DNA of 64,000 bases from Trichomonas vaginalis G3 (lineage: Eukaryota; Parabasalia; Trichomonadida; Trichomonadidae): NCBI RefSeq assembly GCF_026262505.1, contig NC_067205.1, forward strand, positions 23,717,585-23,781,584, written 5' to 3'. A model generated the notes under the pieces. That model was not told where the DNA came from. It searched no databases and was given only the letters and a program-made list of their open reading frames with translations. Position numbers and translations under genes: made by a program. Of the stretch, positions 9,309 to 18,919 are shown piece by piece. Each line of letters opens with the position of its first letter. Position 1 is the stretch's first letter.

Positions 9309-9629
9309 ATGACGAAAACTATTGAGATAACAAACTACAACGGTCATGAGTTCAAGAATTTGTTCTTCGTTCCTCGTGAAAATACATTCTATCAGATACG
9401 AGGGAGAAAGGGTAAAGTTAGTTTGAGCGTTTATGAAGGAATGAAGAATGGAAAGTTTATACAAGCATACGATACAAACGGTAAACGTGTTTCATTAGCT
9501 TTGTCAAAACTTACTAACATTCATTTTGACAGTGATTTTGACCTATATGAAGAAGAAAGTGAGTCAGAAGATTATGAGCTGTTATGTGAAGCACAGCAAT
9601 GGGAGGAGTTGCAATACTTTTGTAAGTGA
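9309..9629 (+). CDS. Hypothetical protein, last gene of element A
   Basis: A 106-residue protein starting at an ATG within GTAAATGACG. It is basic and beta-prone at the start (FVPRENTFYQIRGRKGKVSL) and has a strongly acidic end (YEEEESESEDYELL-like). No family is recognised. It is the gene nearest the right terminus. 9630-9774 holds no gene, only AT-rich sequence with short GTTAA-type repeats. Confidence 0.55.
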   Translation: MTKTIEITNYNGHEFKNLFFVPRENTFYQIRGRKGKVSLSVYEGMKNGKFIQAYDTNGKRVSLALSKLTNIHFDSDFDLYEEESESEDYELLCEAQQWEELQYFCK

Positions 9630-9774
9630 GAGCGCTTATTTTTTACATTAATGAAGTCGTTTGTGAAAACGTTAGTGAAGTGAAGTGGTTGGCGGCTTTG
9701 TAAATATTTAATGTTAAGTTAGTGTTGTCGTTTGTGTTGTAAAAATATATGTTAATGGTTTTGTAAATATTTAA

Positions 9775-9823
9775 GGTTAAGTGGTGTACGGAGGCGCGCA
9801 GTGCCTCAGTACACGACTTAACC
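9775..9823. repeat. Terminal 49-bp near-palindrome of element A
   Basis: GGTTAAGTGGTGTACGGAGG and its near-complement pair over 21 positions with two mismatches, closing on GCGCAGT. The apical part can be read as a 6-bp stem with one wobble and a triloop. It sits exactly at the junction with host coding sequence, so it is the element end. Elements B and C have hairpins of similar plan at their ends. Confidence 0.75.
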
Positions 9824-9987
9824 ATACTAACTCATGTGCAACATCGAAAGATCTTGAAGGTGTCACAGGAAAATACTTTGGTCCCAAAGGCGAAGAGCGT
9901 CTCTCTGAAAAATATTATACAGAGGAAGGCGAACAGACAGTGTGGGACTACTGCACAAGAATTACAAAAGAATATATTACTAATTAA
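9824..9987 (+). pseudogene. 3' fragment of a host short-chain dehydrogenase/reductase gene
   Basis: The reading frame SCATSKDLEGVTGKYFGPKG, followed by a helical end with a WDYC segment, matches the C-terminal region of retinol-dehydrogenase/WWOX-like short-chain dehydrogenases, where a Leu-Glu-Gly...GKYF block is followed by a helix ending in a Trp-containing segment. Only about 54 codons remain. The catalytic and NAD(P)-binding parts would lie beyond the left end of element A. The gene was evidently cut by insertion of A. It is followed after 62 bp by a convergent host gene, typical of the tight spacing in trichomonads. Confidence 0.75.
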
Positions 9988-10049
9988 AATGATATTGAAA
10001 GTAAAGAAAATAAATTTTATAAAATTTATTTTATCTCATTGTTTCGTGC

Positions 10050-10505
10050 CTAAGCTTTAGCGATCCATTTGAGATATGGACATGAAGTCATATGATATGG
10101 TCTTCCAATTCTTGGCATATGTTCTCTGAACATTTGGAACCTTGGCTTCATGAATCTTTTAAATTGTGGATGTTTATGTGGAAGAAAGCGACGCCTTATT
10201 GGAAAACAATGTGAGGATGTTAAATGGCAAGGTCTTCTTGTTAAGAAACGATGGCGTCTCTGATTATGATGGCAACACCTTATTGGGGATTTAAATTTAT
10301 GTGTGCAGTTTTGCAATTTCATTGGGCAATGTTTTATTGAACGGTGAGCTTTGTTAAGAGAAAATGTTTCAGGATACAATGGAAAGATTGCTCCATTAAT
10401 TGGCATAAACTCATCATAGTTTGATTCTGGAGTATACTCATTTCTATGGCCAAAGAGGTACTTCAGTGTTAGTGGGAATGACTGCAATGCTAATAAGAAG
10501 TCCAT
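10050..10505 (-). CDS. Host hypothetical protein, His/Arg/Pro-rich
   Basis: A 151-residue protein rich in Arg, His, Pro and Cys (RCCHHNQRRHRFLTRRP, FKRFMKPRFQMFREHM). No known domain is recognised. The ATG at 10505 is immediately preceded by TCATTT, which fits the trichomonad initiator (Inr) consensus placed just upstream of start codons, and this supports a real gene. Scattered His and Cys residues could bind metal, but no regular zinc-finger spacing is seen. Confidence 0.5.
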   Translation of the reverse strand: MDFLLALQSFPLTLKYLFGHRNEYTPESNYDEFMPINGAIFPLYPETFSLNKAHRSIKHCPMKLQNCTHKFKSPIRCCHHNQRRHRFLTRRPCHLTSSHCFPIRRRFLPHKHPQFKRFMKPRFQMFREHMPRIGRPYHMTSCPYLKWIAKA

Positions 10506-11496
10506 AAATGATAACTTTCAGAATCATCTCAATTTGAAATCCGATGAAATTCGCATAAAATCAATTATAAGAATGTTTTAAATGAAAAAAAAATTTTTCA
10601 AAAATGGCAAATGACAATTTTGTTTGAATATAAAAATATGAAAACGTGACGGATCTTGAATCTATAGAAGGAAGCATTTTATCATACTATTATTTAATAT
10701 TGCGCTTGGGTTCGAGATTGATAATAAAAAAAACTCTTTTGAATTTAAAATTTATAGCAAAAACACCTTTATTATTCTTTCTATTGTTCCCATTCTTCTC
10801 TTTTGAGCCAAATCTACTAGATGCTAGTTAAAATTTACGTTCATGATGCAAATAATTATTTGATTTCCAGCATCTAGGTGATTTATTCTTGTAGTACTTT
10901 CATTGATTGGAAATAACAGAAAATTATTCCTTTTCTGTGTCACTTTTAAATCAAATGTGAGGCAATAAGTGCTTATATTGCAAATAGTAAAAATCTTAAA
11001 TCACATCAAAGAATAAGTTGTCAAACCTTAAGACATGTGACTAATTCAGAATATAAAATGCAAACCCTACATCCCAAATTGCATTCAAATGAAAAATGGA
11101 TAAAGTATTTGATTACATGATGAAAAATTAATACTAATATAATTTCATAAATATGGAAATTGATTTGCATATTAGTTTTTTTTGTTTTTAATAAGTTTGG
11201 AAGGTAAATTGCTTGTTTTGAATCTATTTTTTAAATTTAAGATGTTTGAAGATGCTACACACTTTATATCGTATTGTACTTTAATTTTGGATAAGTTTAT
11301 ATTATACCCCTTATTTGATTAACTATGAAAAAAAAATGTAAAGGGTATGTATGCATTTAAAGGGACAGATAGAATCACATTGAAAAGGTAAATTAAAATA
11401 TATTGAGATAATAGTATAAAATATGAAGATAATATTACTCAATAATAATAACATGTTTATAAACAAAATAAAAGCTACAAAATAAATATAAATATG
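10506..11496. other. Host intergenic region, no gene seen
   Basis: AT-rich sequence of about 1 kb between the divergently oriented start of the 151-residue gene and the 3' end of the kinase gene. Short open frames here lack good starts and coding character. No RNA gene or repeat is recognised. Confidence 0.6.
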
Positions 11497-12402
11497 TTAA
11501 AGCTGAATTCTGCATGAGTTAATTCTTGGCTTACAGATCATCATCGATCGATGAGCTGAAATCTTCCTTCTATTTGCCATTTGTAAATTAATATTTTCCC
11601 TTCTCTTAATAATAGTAGCAGATGTTTCATGAAACATCGGTAAATCTAAAAGATCTTCGATGGTTGGTCGACAATCCGGATCGAGATTTAAGCAAACTTT
11701 AATAATTTGAGCATAAGCTTGATCTTTAATATATTCGAGGCAAGGAGCCTTTGTCATTGAGTTTTGACAAAGAGTATGTCGATCTTTTCCTGGCCATGGT
11801 AATCGACCTGTGGCAAGCATGAAAAATGTTACGCCGATTGACCATATATCCGCCTTCAAAGGGTCAACAAGTCTATTGCAAATTATTTCTGGTGCCATAA
11901 AAGGTATCGAGCCGCCACAATGGAAATCATGCTCGTTATCATTGTAGATTGAAGACATCCCAAAATCGCAAACTCTAATTCTATCGTATTCATCGATCAA
12001 AAAATTACCCGGTTTTATATCTAAATGGGCTATGTTGCAGCGATGGCAAGCGCGCACTGCTTTAAGAATACCGATTGAATACTTTTTGATTTGTTCATCT
12101 GTTAAGTTTGGATTCTTTCGTAAAAATCCACCTAAAGATATAGGGCAGTATTCCATGAGCAAGTAGACAGATCCATCATAATAATCATATCCATAAAGGC
12201 GGATTATATTCGGATCGTCTACTTGTTTCATGCAATCAATTTCGTTTTGTCTGAATTTTTTTTCGAAAATCGATTTTAAAGCAAACTCTCGTTGATACAT
12301 TGGGTCATAAACTTTATAAACGACTCCATTACCTCCTGCACCTATAACTTCCCGGAACTCCAAAGATTTTAGCTTTATATATGACTCATCTCTTGCATTC
12401 AT
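11497..12402 (-). CDS. Host serine/threonine protein kinase
   Basis: A 301-residue protein that is almost entirely a kinase domain. The glycine-rich loop is GAGGNGVVYKV (residues about 21-31) and the ATP-binding lysine is in FALKSI. The catalytic loop is HLDIKPGNFL, with Leu in place of the usual Arg of HRD, so activation-loop control may differ. The metal-binding motif is DFG (VCDFGMSS), the activation segment ends in APE (MAPEIICN), and DIWSIGVTFF follows. It is likely a cytoplasmic signalling kinase of the very large trichomonad kinome; the group (CAMK- or TKL-like) is unsure. A basic tail of about 45 residues follows the domain. It is intact and unaffected by the nearby elements. Confidence 0.93.
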   Translation of the reverse strand: MNARDESYIKLKSLEFREVIGAGGNGVVYKVYDPMYQREFALKSIFEKKFRQNEIDCMKQVDDPNIIRLYGYDYYDGSVYLLMEYCPISLGGFLRKNPNLTDEQIKKYSIGILKAVRACHRCNIAHLDIKPGNFLIDEYDRIRVCDFGMSSIYNDNEHDFHCGGSIPFMAPEIICNRLVDPLKADIWSIGVTFFMLATGRLPWPGKDRHTLCQNSMTKAPCLEYIKDQAYAQIIKVCLNLDPDCRPTIEDLLDLPMFHETSATIIKRRENINLQMANRRKISAHRSMMICKPRINSCRIQL

Positions 12403-13739
12403 TTATTTTTAATATTCAATTGAAAAAAATGAGAGGCTTTCAAAATTTCATAAATTATATTTGGGTTAAAATTTTATGAAATTTAATGGAATAGGAATAG
12501 CAGAATAAAATATCTAGCTCTCAAAAATTTTATAACGATAGACAACAACAATTGGAAATAAAAGTATATCGTTATTTGCAATTTGTCAATAATATATTGT
12601 TCAGGGAATTGAAAAGCATAAACAACAAGTATTCAAAAGTTGTTAACAGCATATGAATGTATATTCATATTATGTTCATAAATAGCAAATAAAAAATTTT
12701 TTGAATAGTTTGATAGTTTTTATATAAATGATAATATTTAAGCAATATCTTGTAGTTTATCATTGCATTTTAATAATGATGGATTAGATTTTTCAAAAGT
12801 GACATTCAATTTTGAGTGAATATTCAATTTTATAAGACTTGAGAAAATGTCTTCCCATATCCATTTAATGAAAATATCAAATTAATCAAAATAAGTTTAT
12901 TGATTTTTGAAATTAAGATTAACGATATTATAAGATTGAGATTTTTGTAGGAATTTAGCATATTTTTGCACATTAAAAAGCAAATCTGATGCTTTCGCCT
13001 CATTATTTAGGAAAATTGAATTTGATTTCATCATCAAGTTAAGGGTCCACTCTAAGGCCAAATAAGGCCTATCGTCATCCCAAAAATATTGCTCAAGATG
13101 GTGTTTTACTAAGACCCAAAACTTAAAAAACACAAAAAAATTAACTTTACTCTTTTGAGATCCTTATCGGATGTGCAACAATTTGATGCAGTATCGCAAT
13201 TCGAATCCGATTTTTTAATGTAGATGTACTCTAACATTCTTGAAAAAATGCAAAATGATATTAATTAAGCTTTTCATTTCTGTATCATACACGAAACAAA
13301 ATCATTTATTATACTAAAATTTATCAAAGTTTGAATAATGAAAAAAATAATATCTAAATTTTTACATTGAGTCGGCTATTGATATGGTCAATATTAAATC
13401 GTTTAAAAATGGGCATTGGCCAGAATAATACCCACTAAAATACACTTTTTTTTAAATGTTATCAATTTGTTATGGTATATCTTTATGATAATGAATAAAA
13501 TGCTTATCTTTCATAAGTAAATACATAATTTATGCTGAAACACAAAAAATAACACGAAAATTTTTTGCCAACATTTCAAAACTAAGGATAATGTTTTGAA
13601 TATATAAACAATAATACTTTGTCTGGAGAATTAAATTTGTGCTATCCAATTGTCAATTCTTTGAATTTTTTATAAAATGCACGATATTCCGACATTAGCC
13701 TCTTTAAATATAAACTACATGCATCACAATATTAGTATG
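12403..13739. other. Host intergenic region with one doubtful coding trace
   Basis: AT-rich DNA between the kinase start and element B. A 78-codon minus-strand frame at 12897-13133 (with LVKHHLEQYFWDDDRPYLAL) has protein-like composition and could be a remnant of a host gene, but no family is recognised and its start is weak. Nothing else is supported. Confidence 0.4.
13735..13739. repeat. Target-site duplication GTATG, left of element B
   Basis: GTATG directly precedes the poly-A tail of element B and recurs directly after the poly-T tail at 36647-36651. Confidence 0.75.

Positions 13740-13773
<34 letters not shown>
13740..13773. repeat. Left poly-A tail of element B (34 nt)
   Basis: A pure A tract lies between the GTATG duplication and GGTAGTGGGG. 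Because the duplication lies outside it, the tract belongs to the element or was made on integration. Confidence 0.8.
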
Positions 13774-13775
<2 letters not shown>

Positions 13776-13917
13776 TAGTGGGGCTTCCAGGCACTTCGTG
13801 CCTTCTAGCCCTGAAGATGTTTAATATTAATGAAGTTTTTTATTCGGAAAATTGTTAGTCTTCTGGGTCGAAAACATTATATATAATGTGTCGCTTTTCA
13901 CAAATTATATATGTTTT
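13774..13917. repeat. Left terminal inverted repeat of element B, with hairpin
   Basis: It begins GGTAGTGGGGCTTCCAGG and continues to ATATATGTTTTCATG, matching the reverse complement of 36450-36594 with scattered differences. Within it AGGCAC-TTC-GTGCCT forms a 6-bp stem with a triloop on a lower GGGCT/AGCCC stem. The other end has the same plan with a different apical stem (GGGC-TGC-GCCC). Confidence 0.85.
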
Positions 13918-13918
13918 C

Positions 13919-14868
13919 ATGTTTTGTCAAGACTTCTTCGTAAATGTTTTGTCAAGACTTCTTCGTAAATGTTTTGTCAAGACTTCTTCGTAAATGTTTT
14001 GTCAAGACTTCTTCGTAAATGTTTTGTCAAGACTTCTTCGTAAATGTTTTGTCAAGACTTCTTCGTAAATGTTTTGTCAAGACTTCTTCGTAAATGTTTT
14101 GTCAAGACTTCTTCGTAAATGTTTTGTCATGACTTCTTCGTAAATGTTTTGTCAAGACTTCTTCGTAAATGTTTTGTCAAGACTTCTTCGTAAATGTTTT
14201 GTCAAGACTTCTTCGTAAATGTTTTGTCAAGACTTCTTCGTAAATGTTTTGTCAAGACTTCTTCGTAAATGTTTTGTCAAGACTTCTTCGTAAATGTTTT
14301 GTCAAGACTTCTTCGTAAATGTTTTGTCATGACTTCTTCGTAAATGTTTTGTCAAGACTTCTTCGTAAATGTTTTGTCAAGACTTCTTCGTAAATGTTTT
14401 GTCAAGACTTCTTCGTAAATGTTTTGTCAAGACTTCTTCGTAAATGTTTTGTCAAGACTTCTTCGTAAATGTTTTGTCAAGACTTCTTCGTAAATGTTTT
14501 GTCATGACTTCTTCGTAAATGTTTTGTCAAGACTTCTTCGTAAATGTTTTGTCAAGACTTCTTCGTAAATGTTTTGTCAAGACTTCTTCGTAAATGTTTT
14601 GTCAAGACTTCTTCGTAAATGTTTTGTCAAGACTTCTTCGTAAATGTTTTGTCAAGACTTCTTCGTAAATGTTTTGTCAAGACTTCTTCGTAAATGTTTT
14701 GTCAAGACTTCTTCGTAAATGTTTTGTCAAGACTTCTTCGTAAATGTTTTGTCAAGACTTCTTCGTAAATGTTTTGTCAAGACTTCTTCGTAAATGTTTT
14801 GTCAAGACTTCTTCGTAAATGTTTTGTCAAGACTTCTTCGTAAATGTTTTGTCAAGACTTCTTCGTAA
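13919..14868. repeat. 25-bp satellite, about 38 copies, element B
   Basis: Head-to-tail repeats of ATGTTTTGTCAAGACTTCTTCG plus TAA, 25 bp each. Three units carry GTCATGAC instead of GTCAAGAC at about 14121, 14321 and 14496, spaced by 8 and 7 units, which hints at block duplication. Element C has the same array with only about 23 units. There are no spacers, so it is not a CRISPR. Confidence 0.95.
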
Positions 14869-15510
14869 AATCAGACAAAAATAATGTTTAGGTGAAGAGG
14901 TGAGATTTCACCTGTTTTTTCACCTCATTTCTCACCTCTTGAATTTTCATGAAATTTACACCAAAAATATATTTTAGGTGAAGAGGTGAGATTTCACCTG
15001 TTTTTTCACCTAATTTTTCACCCTCTTGAATTTTACACCAAAAATAATGTTTAGGTGAAGAGGTGAGATTTCACCTGTTTTTTCACCTAATTTTTCACCC
15101 TCTTGAATTTTCATGAAATTTACACCAAAAATATACTACTAGGGTCATTTACGAAGAAATCTCAACAAAGTCTTTACGATGAAATCTTGACAAAACATAG
15201 ACAAGAAAGTTCATGAGAAATTAGATGAAGAAATCTCAACAAAGTCTTTACGAAGAAATTCATGAAAATTCAAGAGGTGAGAAATGAGGTGAAAAAAGAG
15301 GTGAAATCTCACCTCTTCACCTAAAATATATTTTTGGTGTAAAATTCATGAAAATTCAAGAGGGTAGAAATGAGGGTAGAAAAGAGGTTAGATCTACCCT
15401 TCTACCCTAAAATATATTTTTGGGTCATTTACACTCATTTACGAAGAAATCTTGACAAAGTCTTTACGAAGAAGTCACAATAAACATCTGTCAAAAGCCG
15501 CTTTTTAACT
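14869..15510. repeat. Palindrome-rich terminal repeat zone, element B
   Basis: Several copies of the GGTGAGAT(T/C)TCACC module alternate with CTTGAATTTTCATGAAATTTACACC-like spacers and TTACGAAGAAATC units. Near 15361-15415 a variant replaces GGTGA/TCACC with GGTTAGA/TCTACCC. At 15196-15232 lies a 37-bp copy of part of the KilA-N coding sequence. No gene is seen here. Confidence 0.85.
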
Positions 15511-15519
15511 TCACTTAAA

Positions 15520-18500
15520 ATGCCACGTAAGCTACGTAAGAATATACGTAAGAGGAAGAGAGCATTGAAACATCCAATAGTAAAACTAACACCACAACAA
15601 CAGTTGCAACAACAAATGCTGAATGACCCCACTATGTTGCAACAAATGTCAAGCAATCCTATGCTTTTAAACCGAGTTGTTGGTGCACAGAGTGGAGGTT
15701 TAAGAGCGGCACTTTTAGCGAAAATGGCAGGCTATGGTGGAGCTGCAGACGGAACAGCATATAACCCTCAAAGTCAAATGAATTTGAGTTCACTCAAAAA
15801 TCAAATAACAGATGTCAAAAAGTCAAACATAGACATACAGAAGCAAATAAGTGAAAACGAAAAGAAACTAGAATATGACAGACACACAAAGAAACTCAAT
15901 GAGTTAAACGTAGAGAAAAAGAAGAAAGAAGAACAACTGAAAGAACTAAGTACAGAGGAATATGCGAAAAAAGTGTCAGAAAAAGCAGCAGAAGTAGCAA
16001 AAATGGAACAAGATGTTGTAAATTTGAAAAACCATACTACTCAATATAAAGTACTGAAAGATGAAGAATAAAACAAAAAGCCCTGAAGACATATATGGAT
16101 AGCGATGAGTATAAAAAAGAAGTTGAAGCAAATGTAAAGGCAGAAAAACTTTTACAGTTGCAAAACCAAACCGTACAGTATGAAAACTTAGCACAAGAAA
16201 GTAAAAATAACGACGCAGCCATGCAAAAGGCAATGAAAAGCGCAGAATATATAAAAGCTAACAATGACTGGTTAGATGCCCAAGCCAACGCTAAAGCAGC
16301 CCAGCTTATAGGGTCAATAAGGACAAAAATACAAGCGGATGAAGACAGTTCAAATGAAGCTTTAACAAATGCTGACTTTAAGAACGCTTTCGAAGCTCTT
16401 CATAGTAAGGTGAAACAAGTGAACGACTTCTCATCTGGAAAGAAACTGAAGTCTGAAGGTTTCGACAACGAGTTAAGAGAAGTAGCACAAAATATGACGA
16501 AAATAACAGATGCAGCAACGAGACAGGCAGTTCAAAGTGCCTATGACGCCGTTAGAGCAACTGTTGTGGAAAGTCAAGAAAAAGAGTTACAACAGACCAA
16601 AACAGACCTAGTAAATGCTTTCTTAAAACGAAAAGTCAGGTAGGACATTATGCTGCAGATGGAACATATGTGCCAGCTGGTGGAACTTATATACCAGCTG
16701 GTGGAACTTATATACTAGCTAGTGGAACTTATATACCACCAAACCCTCCAAGAGAAGCACCTGCACCAGGACTACCTAAACATTTACATCGTCACATGGA
16801 CACAGACACAGGCATGCACCAAAACCAACACAACAACCAACACAACAACCAACAGTTCAAAACACTGCACAACAACCAACAGTTCAAAACTGCAGCCACA
16901 ACCAACAGTTCAAAAACACTGCACCACAACCAACAGTTCAAAACACTGCACAGCAACAACCACAAACAGAGCAAGGACATAAAGAAGTAGAGAACAAGGA
17001 AACCAAGAATTCTTAAAAATGCTTAAAGAAGAGTGTGGTTTCCCAGATAGTATTGACTTTAGTGACAGATATAAAGAAGCTATTGGAAAGTTCAAGGATG
17101 GAAATACTGACCCGAACCTATTTAGCTTTATGGCTCAGCACCAAAACGGATATAATCTCAAACCTGGAAAATACAAGCTCGCTAAGGGATATGATTTAAT
17201 AGCATATCATCCAATGACATGGATGAATTTACTCCGAGATATTTGATGTCAGAGCTAAATGACAATTCAACTTTCGTCATGAAACGCGTAAAAAATAGAG
17301 ACGGAACGAAAGAACAAAAGCTTATGAATGCGGATGACGTAGATAGGGAAATTGTTGAAAACGGTCTCGGAATATATGAAATGCCAGCAGATGAGGTACA
17401 AGAAAACTCCACAGGAAGAAGTTCAGATACAACCAGACATGGAAGAAATAGTTCAGCAACACAACAGCTAGAAGAGCCTGAAGGAAACGAACAAGTCCTT
17501 CCTTTGGAAACTAACTTCACAGAACTAGATGAAGATTTGGAACAGCCGAAAAATCTTGACCCTCAACAAGAGTATGCGGAGAATATGGAATATTTCCAAG
17601 AGTCTAAAAAAAATTCGGCTGACATAGTAGAAGAATATCGAAAATGTTTGCCGACATACAAAAGACTCCAACACCAGATGAAAATATTCAGCATAGAATG
17701 GAAGTACTGAAAGAAAATGTACACAAATACAACAACCCTTTTTACTTACGAGCATTTAACGTTCAATCTTCGGATGAACTCGGTGAAAATAAAAGGTTAA
17801 ATTTCAAGAAAACATATAGAAATGAAACATTGTTTAAAGTTCATTCAGAACCTAACCAAGATGGAAACAAACCTACTTTTGTTTCTGCAGACGATGGAAC
17901 TACAATGAGATGGGGTCATAAAGCTAACCCGGATAGGTGGTTCATAAACTTACAACCACAATTCCAAGAAGTTGTAGACGCAATGGAAGTCAATGGTGAA
18001 CCAGATATAGCTGGTATTTTCAGCGCGGCTTTAATGCCATTGAAAGATATGAAAGATGCAGATATTTTGAACCAGTATGAAATGAACATGGCTGATGGAA
18101 ATATAACACCTGACGTTCTAGAACATTTATCTCAAAGAACTACACAGAACCATAGAGATGGTATATTTGGTGAAGAGTTTAGAAAGAAAGTTAGGGAGGG
18201 AGAAGGAAGAGAACCTATTGTACATGACCTTGCAAACGAAAGTTTACAAAATGTCATAAAACTTACTTTGCAGACAATGAACTGAGAAGGGATGAATATT
18301 TAAGAAAACTCAAATGGACAGTACCAAATGAAATGTTAGTATTGAAAAACATGTTCCTTGACAAAAATAAAACCAACTACAGAAATAAATGACGAAAGAC
18401 TGAAAGATTGGGTAAAAGCTTTCCCATTCACAAAAGATATAGTTGGTAACATGGAAAGAAAACCAGAATGGCTACAAAAAACATATATTTGGAAACGAGC

Positions 18501-18887
18501 ATATTCCATATGGACAGGCACTGTTTGAAGAGCTTGAACCGGAAACTCAGGAAAGAGTCATGCAAACAATACGCGAAGACTCAAATACAAACTATGACAA
18601 ACTCTTTCTAGGAATAGGTTACCTGAGATGGGCGACCAGAGCCAAAGGCAAAAAGGACATGGGAAATTTGCAACATACTAGATGAACATAATGCAAAGAT
18701 GCAACAACTTGAAGCAGAGGGCAAGTTACCAAAGCGACACCAAAGAAGAAGAGTAGAACAAAGTGAAAGTAGTGAAGAAGTAACTTCATCTAGTGAAAGT
18801 AGTGGCAATGAAGGAAAAAGAAGAGTTAAAAACTCAGTCAGGAAGAAAGTAAAGCTTGGTCCACGTGGGTTCTATTATGACATATAA
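15520..18887 (+). pseudogene. Long coiled-coil and low-complexity virion-type gene region, element B (broken)
   Basis: The region opens with an ATG and a very basic start (MPRKLRKNIRKRKRALKHP). A Gln-rich stretch, coiled-coil segments rich in Lys/Glu/Gln, a Tyr/Gly/Pro-rich repeat (GGTYIPAGGTYIP), an Asn/Gln/His-rich tract and a Ser/Glu-rich basic end (ESSEEVTSSSESSGNEGKRR) follow. It may have been one very long gene or several in a row. No enzyme motif is seen. Its place just before the major capsid gene and its basic, disordered, coiled-coil make-up suggest a core, scaffold or tegument-like protein; this is inference. The copy is broken. The counterpart in element C is 56846-60126. Confidence 0.7.
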
Positions 18888-18919
18888 ATCCAACTATTCT
18901 ATATTTTTACTCATATGAA

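Larger units (their letters stand above)
1..9823. mobile_element. Element A: Polinton/PLV-like virus-like element, right part only
   Basis: The segment is densely coding on both strands and carries an integrase, phage-like fibre genes, a probable minor capsid protein, a packaging ATPase and several small virion-type genes. The ATPase, the fibre collar domain, the 204-residue protein and the virion-type family at 7530-8411 all have diverged relatives in elements B and C, so A is a distinct lineage of the same broad group. The left end and any major capsid or helicase gene lie outside the window. The right end is a 49-bp near-palindrome that abuts the remnant of a host dehydrogenase gene. Visible A has perhaps five to ten breaks, mostly in the fibre region. 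Its age cannot be judged from one end. Confidence 0.85.

Noticed and set aside
10646-10831. Small plus-strand frame in host intergenic DNA
   Set aside because: Begins without a good ATG and has the hydrophobic bias of AT-rich random sequence.
13919-14868. Possible CRISPR array
   Set aside because: Repeats are directly head to tail with no unique spacers, so this is a satellite.
16670-16990. Antisense Leu/Cys-rich frames opposite the Asn/Gln tract
   Set aside because: They arise from low-complexity CAA/CAC repeats on the coding strand.
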